In this document: positions 1 through 11,888 of the stretch, piece after piece
Layout of the letters: each line of letters begins with the position of its first letter
How positions within the stretch are numbered: the first letter of the stretch is position 1
Assembly (NCBI GenBank): GCA_002682825.1
Contig: NOKP01000001.1
Location: 1,328,464 to 1,392,463 of the forward strand
Reading direction: 5' to 3'
Length of the DNA stretch: 64,000 bases
Source of the DNA: Neonectria sp. B-13
Lineage: Eukaryota > Ascomycota > Sordariomycetes > Hypocreales > Nectriaceae
Program-made: the position numbers and the translations under genes
The notes under the pieces: generated by a model
The model's database searches: none
What the model saw: the letters and a program-made list of their open reading frames with translations, nothing else
What the model was told of the DNA's origin: nothing

Positions 1-1181
1 ACGGGCCGAGCTATTGCTACTTCGGACTGGCGTCGTGGACTCACAGTACCAGTACCAGTAGCCAGTCAGCCCTGAAAAAAAGGCGAAATACTTCCGGAGG
101 CGCGAATTCGAGATTCCTTTGGACCCGACGCCCGCATTTTGTTTTGGGTTTGCGGGTTTGTCATTGTTTCGTGGGTTGGCCTCGTGATGTAATTCCACCG
201 TCAAGCTCCAACTCAGCTCGGCGCCCCCAGCGAGGAAGCCACCAGCCAGCTTGCCAGCGCAGGAATTGCATTCGTACAGTTTCACTGCGGCCCCTTGGCA
301 GGGGCAGGGCAAACGTTTCTCGTGACGCACTGGCGCGAGGCGAAGTTTCAGGGTTCGAAAGAACGGACTGCCGTGTTGATCGTGACGACATGGAGAGATA
401 GTGGAAGGGATGAGCCACTAACAGCGCTGAGGCAACGCTTGTGTGGCAGGCCTTCGTAGTAATCACGGCTCCGTCCTGTAGGGATTCCATCCGGCCATGA
501 AACATGTTTTTTTCTTGGGCCGGATGCCATTCCCGTCGAGGGATGTTCCCTCACGACACATTCGCCACTTTTGCTGCCAGGGCAAGAGCCGTCCACGTGT
601 AATACCTGGTTGCCACCCGTGCCGACCCAACTGCGAATGTCATGTCCCGGGCCCGAAAATGCCGTATGAAGGACGTTTCTCGGTGTTGTGCATGCGACTG
701 ACGTCATTTCTCGCTGTCCGCGGGCGCTTGGCGGGCGGTGCCTCGGCTATCTAGGGTAGGCGATGAACCAACAGACGTGTGGTCAACCCGCGGAACAGAC
801 GGCAGCATTTGTGGCAAGTCAAGCAGTGTCATGAACAGAGAGAGACCAATAATCCCGTAGCCTGTATTGGTTAGCAGGCCAGTGATGTCGTAGGTGGTAG
901 TTGAAAGTCAATTTCGCCTCTTTCAGCATCTCGGTGCTTGACGATTGTACGCTGGTGCATTGAAAATGAAATCGAGAACGAAACTGTACCGTCAAACAAG
1001 GGATAGCATGAAACGAAAGAGAGTGGCATAGCTAGGACTATCTACCTGTCACTTATCTAATGCTCAAAAATCACATTTTCTAATATCTTTCTTTGTCCTG
1101 AATATTAGTTTAATTCAATAGGTAGCTAACTAGTTATGTCCCCCCGACTCGAAATCACCCGATTGCGGGGGAATTGTCCAA
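1..1181. other. Region without a recognised gene
   Basis: I see no credible coding region here on either strand. The open frames are short, overlap each other, and lack domain-like sequence. The left part is GC-rich. From about 1050 to 1135 it becomes AT-rich, just beyond the 3' end of the MED15-like fragment and the receptor gene on the minus strand. A perfect palindromic CRE-type octamer, TGACGTCA, lies at 699-706. It is a possible bZIP site, but it is not tied to any gene in view. Confidence 0.5.
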
Positions 1182-1295
1182 ACTGTTCGCCAGTTCCATT
1201 TTCACATCTTGCTCGGACTTGGCTCGATGCTTGGGGAAGCGTTGTGCCATTGGTTGCGGCGTCAATCTTGGGACACCCTGCTGTTGCTGCTGCTG
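1182..1295 (-). pseudogene. MED15-derived coding fragment (38 codons)
   Basis: Read on the minus strand, this 114-bp block aligns without gaps to 55837-55950, codons 964-1001 of the MED15 gene on the same contig. By hand count 98 of 114 bases match (86%). The shared peptide has a run of Q, then a LTPQ..AQ core, then HRAK.EQ..K. Homology stops sharply on both sides: upstream the frame hits TAA within nine codons and downstream it ends in TGA. All 13 differing codons change the amino acid and the other 25 are identical. It lies beyond the stop codon of the NACHT receptor gene, whose tail also resembles MED15. It may be a captured piece of MED15 or the decayed last part of an originally longer receptor tail. 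I cannot show that it is translated. Confidence 0.75.
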
Positions 1296-1524
1296 CTCAG
1301 GGAACAGGGGGACACAATCATCTTATATGAACTTATCTATTCTGGATTTTGGGGACGTAGGAAGTTTGTCAGTGAATTCGGTAGAGGTATTGTAGATGGG
1401 TGAAGAGGGAGTTGGAGAGTGGTGGCCCTTGTAAGAGGCATGTCGGCATCGATAGGAACGGAGTTAGAAAACCCCCGAGACTGATCATGCTCCTGAACTA
1501 GGAAATCTTCCGGAACTATGGAGT

Positions 1525-2018
1525 TCAGTGAGAGATATACATTGGGGAGTTTTTCGACCTTGATCTGGTTCCGTTCAGGTGACGAAGTGGGGGAAAGGGA
1601 GTGGGAGGGAGAGGGATAGGCATAGGTAAGGTTTGCCCAAAGTCTACTTGCGCATTCATGTACCAATCGAGTTTTTGATTCTCGAGCTCCAGTTGTTCTT
1701 GTTCGCGTTGCTCCCGTTGCTGCTGTTGCTCCCATTCCTGCTGCTGCTCCCATTGCTGCTGCGCCCTCCGCTGAGCAAGGTTCTGCTGGAAGAGGTGCGT
1801 AGCCTGTGCTATCGATGTTCGCTTCACCCTTTCCACGACTTCTGCGGGAATGCGCCCCATTCCTCCATGCTGAGAAGCAAGGTTTTGCAGCATATTTTCA
1901 TATAAGGTATGAGCTTGGTTCTGAATTTGTTGCTGCACAATATCTCCATCTATTTGTTTCTGCTGCTGCTGCTGCTGTAGCGCTTGTGCCACTTGTTGCT
2001 GCTGCTCTTGTGCCTCTC

Positions 2019-2058
<40 letters not shown>

Positions 2059-5000
2059 AACCCGCTGCCGCTGTTGTTTTAGCTCGCTAGGGCCAATTAA
2101 TGGTTCGTGTTGTACCTGGCTCGAATTCGTTCCGCCAACTTGTCTCGTATTGCGTATTGTCGTTCGGGAGGGCTTGGTATCATGATACTTATTGATATGA
2201 TATCTCAGTGCCTGGGCTGATACAAAAGGAGGGTACTGGCAACCAGGATAAGTGCATCGCAAGCACCGAGCGTGGGACATTTCGTGCTCTAGACAAGCTT
2301 TTTCGGACTCAAAACCCAGGGAGGCTCGGAAACAAGAACTGAGTCGACATGTAAACGCCGAAACCCGAAAATAAGTCTTGAATAAGTCCAGTTCTTCCGC
2401 AGAGACTCCTGCGTAAGTGTGTTGACTAAGTAGTGCCCTAACTACCTCCTGGTAGGATGCTAACAGGGCCGATGTGCCGATAGCAGAACGTTGTTTGGAG
2501 GGTGGCTGGCCATTCTTAGTAGTTGCTAGATTATTGATTAGCAAGTTGTAAGACGCTGACTGCTGTGTGACCCAACTTACAGTGCACCTGAAGAAGTTCA
2601 GGCTCAAGATGCTTGATAGATCTGCTCTTCAAAGCCTCCTCGACGTGCTTGTAGAGCGCAGGATGTTGCTGCAGTAAGGCCAATCTCTCATCCGAAATTC
2701 TGATTTTCGATAGGCTTTCACACGACGTAGAGGGGTCATATGCCTCGTCTAGCTCATCTGCTAGTTGACAAGCGAGAACAAAAAGAGTTGATGTTGTGTC
2801 GAGCCCACTAGCAGACGCAGCATAGGATAACAAGCTATCGATCCAATACTTTGTGGCATAGACGTGAAGACCATGCAGTCCCTTTGCTACTCTTAGATAT
2901 TTGGCATGTTCTGGGTACGGCTTGTTGAGGACCCGAACTCCAGAGAGAAGGCAGGCGATAGAAGCTATCCCGTGCTCCCGTAGTGCTTCTTCTTCGTGAA
3001 TGACAACATTGCTTGAAGGAGTTTGAAGAAACCTGCAGCGAGTATTAGCATTTCTCTTGACTACTTATTCATGTCCCCGTGACTTACTCCTTTACAGAGA
3101 TGTGAATGAAGGCCAAAGTGGCATCTTGCCTCTCTTCGACGAGAGAACCACATAAGTCCAAGATATACCTAGGGGCAATGTGGGCGATATCTGGATCACC
3201 AGTGCTGAAGGAGATCGCGGATAAAAGCTCCATCTTTCTCAGAGGACGTCTTGCAAAAGCAACCCAGCCGAGAACAGACGTAATGCGACCAACTGACCGA
3301 CGATCAAGCGTGACGAGGATCTGGGTCAAAAGCTTCCGATAGCTACTTACGTATTAGCAGATGCGCAAGTGACTACGGACAGAACGACTCACAAATCCGT
3401 GAGTTTCTCGGGTAGTTGATTCACCGACGCTTGGATCTCGTCGCAACTGTAAAATATGTTGTGTGAGAGGTAGTCCAGCACAAGCCGAGCATAAAGGAAC
3501 ATTCCTAGAGATAATTCAGAATCCAGTAGTGATACTCAGTGTACTGAATCAACTTACCATCAGTCTTTGTTGCGATCGTGCTTTGGATTTCGAGAATTTC
3601 GTCCTGCTCAACATTGAGTTGAGAAAGTTTCTCGTGCATTGACTGAAGCCTTTGGTCTATGTACTGCCGTATCGCTCCTTGCACGGAGTCCTTCTCGTCA
3701 GTGAGGGAGATGACCTGCCTTCTGCGTAGACGGTTAAGCGAAACTGACGGAGAGCGACTTGATATGAGGACCTTGCAGGTGATGCCACCGGGGACAGAAG
3801 TCTTCGTGATTTGATTGATCAGGTTCACTAGACGTGTCTGCTTGTCTGGCTCACACTCGTCCAAGCCATCGATGATGATCCATATGTACTCTGCCTGACT
3901 TGGCTCAGTGGACATGCTCTTCAAGATGGTCTGCAGAAGTTGTTCCAGAACGGCCGTGGTAGGCGACTTCTTGCCAAGGACACACTCTTCATAAACGTGG
4001 GCAACCAAATCATCGTCTTTTCGCAGAAGCTGTATGAGAAGCGACCTCAAAATCTGCTCGTACATTGTCGACGACGCATATAGGTAAGTGCAAAAATGGC
4101 GAATGACGAACAACTTTGCTGCTTTCATGAAATTGACGAGTTGAGCGGCTAATACACTCTTCCCAGATCCAGGTGTTCCTTGTAGCCAGAGGATTGCTGT
4201 GTCTGGCTTACTCTGACACCAAGACTTGACTTTGGGGTTTCGGAGAATCCAATCGCAGGTTCCTGGATACTCAGCACCTTCTGCCAATATAGCGTCAAAA
4301 ATGGCTAGTTGATCGGACTCATCTATGTTCAACCAGGACGTGATGAACTCGTGTTGTCTCGCAGTTTGTTCCTCCTCAAACTTGCGGACCTGGTCGATGC
4401 CCTCTTCTCTCCAAGTGCGAATGTCTTGGCGCATTTGTTGTGCTTCAGAAATGTGAATCGCGCTCGCTTCCTTATCAACCAGGGTCCCATGGTTCTTCAA
4501 GTCTTCGAGAATGTTGTCAAACCGTCTCTGGAAACGACCCCACGATGTAATGAACAGGAGCTTCCAACCTAGACACCGTCAGAAATATTGGCGGGCAAAA
4601 GGGATTCAGTACTCACCACTCCGCCGAACGAACTTGTAAGCATGGGTGTGGAATTGAAGAATATCGGCATAAAACACAGCTAATGTCTGCTGAAAGTTTG
4701 AGTCACTGGTGAAAGTGGCACTGAGGATCTCAAATCGACTGAGTGACGACGCAATGCTAGCGTATCCTTTGATGATCTGCTCGAAGGCCTCTACATACTC
4801 GGAGGCAACCCGTAGTATGAGAGAGATCGGTGCCCATATCCATGGCAGGTATGGGGTGCCGTTGCAGAGGATATCTACCACTTTGGAGTAGTGTTCTAAG
4901 CCCTTGAATAGTGGCATGAGGCGTCGCATGTAACGAAGCGATTGCCTCGCAGCGAGTTCATTCTCAATGTCGAGCGCCGCTTTTTTGACATCTGGGAGAG

Positions 5001-5136
5001 TTATGTGAACAAAATCGCGAGAGTCTCCTGGGCTGATAGTCCGGTTGAGTTCATCAAAGGCTGTCCTTATGGTTTGCCTTGCGAGGGCGGATACCACAGG
5101 TGCTCGTGGCATTTGGCATGAGCTCGGTGTTTTCAA
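1525..5136 (-). CDS. NACHT-domain NLR-like receptor with C2H2 fingers and Q-rich tail
   Basis: Intracellular STAND NTPase of the fungal NLR type; the family includes heterokaryon-incompatibility and probable innate-recognition proteins. Exons on the minus strand: 4617-5136, 3558-4568, 3393-3504, 3088-3342, 2581-3032, 1525-2525, giving 1116 residues with no broken frame. Residues 1-170 resemble the helical N-terminal domain common in these proteins (DUF7708-like). The NACHT has Walker A GTPGSGKS at 304-311 and Walker B IIIDGLDE at about 394-401. A family-typical helical segment (LGWVAFARRPLRKMELLSA) follows. Two C2H2 fingers lie near 843-868 and 874-898, then Q13 at 940-952 and a Q-rich tail with NMLQNL at 994-999, as in MED15. 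There are no WD40, ankyrin or TPR repeats; the fingers take the usual place of the sensor. The last splice sites and the C-terminus are the least certain part, because a second open frame continues to 1337. The ligand is unknown. Confidence 0.85.
2020..2058 (-). repeat. Pure CAG trinucleotide run in receptor gene
   Basis: Twelve uninterrupted CAG codons followed by one CAA encode 13 glutamines in the tail of the NACHT receptor. Other Q stretches nearby, at 1735-1760 and 1960-2006, are mixed with CAA and other codons. The pure run is the segment most prone to replication slippage and is a likely length polymorphism between strains. Confidence 0.9.
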
Positions 5137-5524
5137 GGTGATGATTCAAAAAGACAAGAGAAAGAAACAATGTAGAAACATGGGGATGGTTTTCATCGCC
5201 ACAATTGCGGCTGACTTGTTGGTATTGTCAGGCTGAGCCTCGCAAGACTGCTGGGGCGGAGCTGATGCAGGGATATATAAGCCAACCAGGTGGCTTGTAT
5301 GATGAATGCAGAATGCCGGTATTTGCCTTGAGACGTTGGCGTCCTGCAGTTCGCCAGCAGGCTCGCTCTCGCTACTCTCGTTACAGCCCGACAAGGCTGC
5401 GCAACTACCTGCTCGCCGAGTTTGCTTTCTCAAACGACCACAACAACGCATTTCCATCTCAAAGTTCCCTTTGATACGCCCGGCAAACCACTAACAGAGA
5501 GCCGAGGGTTTACTTACCGCAAAC
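5137..5524. promoter_or_regulatory. Shared divergent promoter of receptor and SNF2 gene
   Basis: These 388 bp separate the start codons of the minus-strand NACHT receptor and the plus-strand SNF2 ATPase, so both 5' leaders and promoters must fit here. A TATA-like stretch (GATATATAAG) lies at about 5272-5281, some 245 bp before the SNF2 ATG and 135 bp before the receptor ATG. The stretch before the SNF2 ATG (CTTACCGCAAACATGG) has A at -3. Nothing in the sequence shows which gene the TATA-like element serves. Confidence 0.5.
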
Positions 5525-8500
5525 ATGGACCAGGTTCAACACCAGCTGGACCACACAGCCAAGCGACGCCGGCTGGACGAGACTCCCGTAACCAGGACAT
5601 TGCCGGCTGAGCATCAGATCGGGGGGCAGAGTAACTTGTATCCAAGTTACCTCACGGGCCAAATATCTTATGAAGCACAACGAACAGAAATTCTGACGCC
5701 GCAGTCCTGTCCTCCGCAAGCCTCTTATCCCCTCCCGGCTACGCCATTCTACCACCCTTCTCCGCAAGGAATCGAATACCCTTTGGCACCGTTCAATTTT
5801 AACGAAGCACCGCCTTTTTATACTTCTAAATCCTCCGAACTCTCTAGCCGTCCACTTGAAAGTAACTACCAGACTCAACTGAATGAGACCTGGGACTCTA
5901 CTGGGTTCTGCGCTTCCGCCTTACCATGGCCACCGAATGTCCACATGTCACGTCCAGGATTTCTGCCCCATAATGGAATCCAGCAACATCTATTACTTAG
6001 TCACAATCCGCAATTTCCCCCGTCTTTCTGTCATACGAGCCCAATGGTCCCGATGCCGCTCACTCTTGACTCGCAACATTTCCCAGACACCTTTCCAACC
6101 GAGGCTCTGCAATCTTGTGTCACAAACGTATTGCCCCAAAACATCAACGACTCTGCCTTGCTCCAGCCTACACAGGATATAATTGACCCAAGTAGTGTCG
6201 TTTGCTTCGGAATGGTAAACCGATTCGCCCACACGCTTGAGGTATACATACTGACATTCACAGGTCCCGGATATCACTGCGAGATGTGAGGGAAAAGACC
6301 TATGCGGAAGCACATCGACATCATTCGAAGTTCAGCTAGACTCCTCAAGTAGTTTCAGCGTCAAAGACCAAGACTTCCATGGCCAGATCTTATCGGATAA
6401 TGGCCAAATGATCCAAGGTCTTCTCGACGACAAGACGCTGGCCCTTTACGCATCATGCACCGTCGCTGACCCTCGTATGGCGAAGAGGGCGTCGAAAAGC
6501 TTCATGCTATTGGACTGCACCTTAGAAATTACTGTGTATGGGCCTCTAGATATTTTTGAGGAGATCGGTAGCTGGTTTGAAGATTATGAGGTGTTCCTTC
6601 AGGATCCGCGAGAGTGCCACCTTGACACTAGATACTGCAATCCCCAAAGACTTTCTTCGGAGGATTTCAGTTCTTGTCCTTCGGTTCTCGACATTGTATC
6701 GAAGACATCCAAATCCGTTAATCTTCAAGATATCACGGAGAAACCCGAACTGCTGGATATTTTGAGCAACCATGTCGACTTGCCAGAGACTCCACAGCCC
6801 TCAGTGATACGAGGAAATCTCAAGAGGTATTTATCCAGTACCAGATATTCCCTGATTATCTATTCTGATGATGTGGAAAGACACCAAAAGCAGGCACTCA
6901 CATTCATGCTACGCCGAGAAAGAGGCTGGGAATTTCGCAATCGCTACCCAGATATTTGGGAGATACTAGACACTGAGCAAGGAAGACTGTGAGTTTTCCA
7001 GCACGCGAGCCAAACTCCACATACAGTGGCTGCCACTTCAAAAATTCACCTAAACCAATCCTATTGCAATGGGCTATATCTGATCGTTTCTCTGGAATTC
7101 CTATCTACTATTCTCGTCACCTAATTCTAGGATCATCTTAGCTTACACTATTATAGTTTCTTCAATGGAGTGTCCGGTGCTCACCAACTTGAAGAGCCCC
7201 CGAGTTTCCATGGAGGAATCATCGCCGACCCAATGGGCCTTGGAAAGACGTTGACTATGATTGCTCTCGCGGCAGCTGATCTCGATGGCGATGACGCCAG
7301 AATACACTTGGATACCGGGACAGACAACAAGCGCTACATCTCGGCCACCCTCATAGTAGTACCACCACCACGTAAGTTGAAGACTATGATGACTGTGGGT
7401 GTTGATATTGCTGACACTCCGCTAGTATTAGGCACATGGGAAGAGCAACTGTCCGAGTAAGCAAAAATTATTACCTGCAGACATGTTTATACTGACAATT
7501 GTGAAGACACGTTATCGATCGCGGCTTGGAATGCCGTCGGCATCACGGGAAAGCTAGATTGACTGCCATTGACGAGCTCGATGGAGTAAACATAGTGCTG
7601 ACTACATACCACACCATCTCATCTGAATGGAACGCTGAAAGAGGCGCTGCGAACTCGATTCTATTTTCGTCTCGCTGGAGGAGGATCATTCTCGATGAAG
7701 GTGAGCTACTATCTTATTGACATGAGTAAAGAATTTGTCGAGTTTAACAGAGTTAGCTCACTTCATTCGGAACGGGAACTCAAGGATGGCAAATGCAATA
7801 TGCGCACTTGATGGCGTGGCTCGATGGGCTGTTACTGGCACTCCGATCCAGAATCGCCTGAGTGATCTTGCGACCCTCTTCAGGTTCATCCGAGCGTACC
7901 CATATACTGATCCAAAGTGCTTTGACGCCGACATTTCCCATCTTTGGAAGTTGGGAGAGGATGAAGAAGCCGTCAAGAGACTGAAGCGTCTCTCAGCCTG
8001 TCTTCTACTCCGTCGTGCTAAGGATACCATCAGCCTCCCTCCTCGCAGAGACATGCAATGTCCTGTTGACTTCAGTCGCGAAGAAAGGGCATTTTATGAC
8101 GAGATTCGTCAGAAAGCCATTGTAAGCATCGACGAGGCCCTTCAGAGGGACTCTGAGCAAGCTAGGGCAGGCGTTTACGTGAATGTCCTACAGCAGATTG
8201 AATCGCTGCGATTGATTTGTAACTTGGGGCTTCACTACCACGCGAAACAGGCAAATGCCGCCCAAACTTTCCAAGGGATAAACAGCTGGACCAGTATCGC
8301 GCAACAAACGTTCAATGTCCAGCGAGAAATGGGGCCAGTTGTTTGCTTACAATGTTCATCTGCGCTTGACCTCACCGAGACCTTTTTGGACGACTCTGCG
8401 GCGTCGCAGCAGAAGCCTCAATTTTCCCGCTGTCTCAAGTTCGTCTGCGGCGACTGTTCGCAGAAGAGCGCCCATTACAAGCGAAGCCTAACTTGTGGTC

Positions 8501-9370
8501 ACAAGCCGTCTTGTCCCATGGCCACAGTGTCCACCAGCAACAGCGTTCTCGAATCAAGCCCATACTTGCTGGATCCCCAGACGAAAACATCGTCAATCTG
8601 CCTCTCATCGAAGATAGAGGCTCTCGTTACAGATATTAAGGCTCTGCCCCCCGGGACTAAATGGTATTTTCCAGTTACCGAAGTTATGTTATAACATACT
8701 GAACTTTTTCCAGCATCGTCTTCTCAACTTGGAGACTAACACTTGACGTTGTCGAAGAAGGCTTAAAGCAAGCCTCTGTACAGAGCATCCGCTTCGACGG
8801 GAAAGTACCCCAAAAAGAGCGCCAGAATGTCGTGGACAAGTTCAAGACAGACCCGAGTATTCGTATCATGCTACTTACGCTATCATGCGGTGCAGTCGGG
8901 TATGTGACTCTGTAGCGGGATCGGCGTCTTGTTGTAGCTAATGGCTCTCTCAGCCTCACATTGACAGTAGCAACACGTGCATACCTAATGGAACCTCACT
9001 GGTAAGTTCTGAGAAGTGGTTGCTTTATCGCCCGGCTAACCCTTCAGGAATCCAACCCTCGAAGAGCAGGCCCTTGCGCGAATCCACCGAATCGGGCAAA
9101 CGCGGGAGGTGACCACGGTGCGATTCTATGTGCGGGACTCTTTTGAACAGGTCAGTGAGCTTGATTCCAAACATTCCGTTCTTACTGATTTTCTTGTAGC
9201 AAGTCATGGAGATACAAGAGTCGAAGAAACATCTCGCCGGCGTGTTACTTTCCCCCCACGACGGTGGACAGGCGGATGAGAGCCTAGGAGGATTGCATGT
9301 AAGTGACTTCTGGGATCTACTTACATCACCCTCGCTAACGTAAGTATAGAGGCTACGGCAGTTACTCTAA
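5525..9370 (+). CDS. SNF2-family DNA-dependent ATPase, HLTF/SMARCA3-like
   Basis: Superfamily 2 ATPase that would remodel chromatin or repair intermediates in the nucleus. Exons: 5525-6214, 6264-6988, 7157-7371, 7426-7456, 7507-7700, 7757-8663, 8714-8899, 8954-9001, 9048-9150, 9200-9298, 9350-9370, giving 1072 residues. The N-terminus is basic (KRRRLD) and low in complexity. Motif I (DPMGLGKT) is at 496-503, motif II (DEAH) at 617-620 and motif III (TGTPIQN) follows. A Cys-rich RING-like insert starts with C815-x2-C818 and ends in a CGH..C pattern. The C-terminal helicase lobe begins at about 921 (IVFSTW) and motif VI (ARIHRIGQ) lies near 1009-1016. The insert and order match fungal HLTF/SMARCA3-like proteins; I see no HIRAN domain, so it is not a textbook Rad5. 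The intron at 7701 has two acceptors 6 nt apart; only the distal one restores DEAH. It is divergent from the NACHT receptor. Confidence 0.88.
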
Positions 9371-9476
9371 TTGTAGTTGTAGGACAAAGGAAGAGAACCC
9401 CACTCCATCGTAATCTGTGTGAAGTACCCTTAGCCAGACGCATAAAGCGATGGATTGGTGGCCCAAACATAGTTAG

Positions 9477-9641
9477 CCAGACTTTCTCCCCTCGTGGGTC
9501 GACGACGGGCTCATCAGTAACGAAATCACCGATATAGCTCCAGCCAACCCAAGCCTAACTGTTCCGGTTCTTGACCCAAACGGTATTGTCCACACCCTGG
9601 CCAGCAATGGAGATGTTATTACCATCTCAGGCAACTGCTGA
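9477..9641 (+). other. Orphan 54-codon open frame, possible 3' exon remnant
   Basis: The frame is bounded by TAG at 9474-9476 and TGA at 9639-9641. It has no ATG but reads like real protein with balanced codons (PSLTVPVLDPNGIVHTLAS, then GDVITISGNC). It could be the last exon of a lost or unrecognised gene. I found no upstream exon that joins to it, and I do not recognise the family. The SNF2 gene ends about 100 bp upstream in a clear last exon, so the two need not be related. Confidence 0.2.
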
Positions 9642-11888
9642 TTGGCGTGATATGATCATTTCCCTGATACTAGTCTATTCTGTCTCAGATTGGAATAAGA
9701 CACTACCGTCCCATGCATTTTGATGCGCTGAACTGTTCGTTTCTCGCACAGAAAAGTCCAGCCGGTTGACTCTCCACAAGGTAAGCATAACGTCTGCCAT
9801 GACCGTCCCACCGAGGCGCGTGAAGTATGTTGCGAGTGGCTGCCAGATATAACGAATAAGGTCACGGCGGATGGTAGCTCATGAGACTGGGCATGTGTCG
9901 CCAATGATTCGGTGGCCTAAGCTCTCCTAGCCATGCCGCGCCGTACCGTCCTACCACTTATGCCAACAGGCATTATCAGTGCCCGGGGTAAAATATCAAT
10001 GCGATTGAGGCCTGAGGAGATGGCATGACGTTTCCACATGTGCTCTCGTCAGAATTCTTGTACTCGGTCTCCCAGGTCCCCATAGAGTGCTGTTTCCGTT
10101 CTGCCACTTGTGGTACACGGCGTGGACCGACTTTCAGCTCAGGGGACGATTACAGGAATTCATAGCATTCAGTAAGCATAAGTACCGGAGGCTGAATTGT
10201 TAGACTGACCATAATATTGCCTACCGAGAGCGCCCAAGGGGATAGAGGTTTCGGGCGCCGTTAAGATTGTCAGCTGCCAATTTGTGGCTGGTAAAGTTCG
10301 ACATGGCCGACGATTACATGACAGCTCCTAGGACACTGGTGTGTGCAAGTCAAATAATGTGACCAAGCTCGTGGGGCCAACCGTTTCCACACCGTGGGAG
10401 TTGGCAACAGCACAGTCAACTCGATTGTGCTCCTCTCATCAAAATGAGTGGGCAAAGGAAGCTGCTCGACAACGGCCGAGTATCCTGTGGGGTATTTGCA
10501 TGAGCCAACACGTCCTTGATCCCAGCACGCCTTTGACCCTTGGTTAGTCAGGGTCATTCGTTCAACGGAACTTAATGAAGATGTGTGAATTATAGTTGGA
10601 AATCACCTTGGTGAAGGATAGGCCCAGCCAGCGTTTTCTTAAAATCCATAGCCCGCAGCATGGCGGCTTTGCATGGTTCGCGCGAGCTGAATTGGCTGCG
10701 TTCCAAAGCAGTACTTGAGGTCACGGTGCTTCCAAGGATCCAGGGCTAAAATTGCCATGGACTGCAACAGGTTAGAGAATCCACAGCGAGATATACTCCA
10801 GATACTGCCGGTCACTGGCGAGATGTATCCATAGTGCTTGAGATATGTTCTGCATATAACTGACATATTGATGGTCTGCGTCTTATAAAGTTGGGGTGAA
10901 CTTGATCTTGCCCAAGTCAACAAAGACCATCTCAGCCCCATTAAGTGAACAACAACTCTTGACAGATTTTGTAGCCATAGTGCGTTAGCTCTTCCCAAAG
11001 ATTTTGAGGTTCGAATGGAAGACGTTGTGATTGATTGAAGACTTCGTAAGGATGGTGAGCAATGAATATGTTCTGTTTCTGTAAGAAATGCCCATCTTGA
11101 GAAGCAAGTTTCTTGATTTCACCTCTCCGCTACAAATGATTTCCCTAAAGTGCCGAACTCTTCCGCCAGCCGCGTTGATGACCGCGCTGTTCGCCAGCAG
11201 TGAAAATGACATGCGTATCTTCTTGAAGTAATTGAGCTGTGGAAGAACGAGTTCGGCGAGTTCTTTCGCATTCTTATAAAACCCACTCCGTTTTATTAAG
11301 CTTAATTTTATGTATGTTTAATCTGCTCCATGATTAAGTCTCAATGCGGAGCGAGAGTCCTTAGGTATGGTTTAGTTAGTGAGCAGATGCTAGCCTTCAA
11401 TGAAGCTCATTGGGTGGCCAAAGCATTCGTCTGAACGACGGCCATGGACTTTAAACAGGAGTGCAAGTTTGCGGAACCGAACCAGAAACCAAGCTGAGCC
11501 TGAGTCAAACCTGTGCTATACTTTTTATGCCGGGATCTACACGAATCTCTTGGGGAGGTACAGGGTCTTGGCGTTGCTTGTGAGGGAACAGTTCGCGGAG
11601 CATCGGGCGACCGCCCGAAGCCACGGCGCGCTGTAACCAGAAATTGTATAAAACCTTGCAAATGAATAAGCGGCCCGTCGGGATAAAGAGATCGAGTCCG
11701 AGAACCACGTCTCGCGCAGTTAAATTACATCTCGACCCGAAAGACGCACCGCCAAAGCAAGACACTAAAGGAACAGCTCGTGGAACTAATCGATTCTGAA
11801 CGGTAGTTTCGTTCGAGTTGTTGATCAAGTTGATATTCATGTCAAGCTTGCCAATATAAGCTGAAAGAAAGTCTGTTTGTAGCACCAA
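9642..11888. other. Gap between SNF2 gene and tRNA-Cys cluster
   Basis: About 2.2 kb with no recognised gene. The open frames are short and show no domain-like sequence. Base composition is mixed, with more A+T from about 10900 to 11400. No terminal repeats or transposase-like peptides are visible. The last 250 bp hold the 5' flank of the first tRNA-Cys gene. Confidence 0.5.

Noticed and set aside
6242..6263. 22-nt intron in the first SNF2 exon
   Set aside because: Too short for a spliceosomal intron. A 49-nt intron at 6215-6263 with a good donor and branch site gives the family-typical CFGMVPDI junction.
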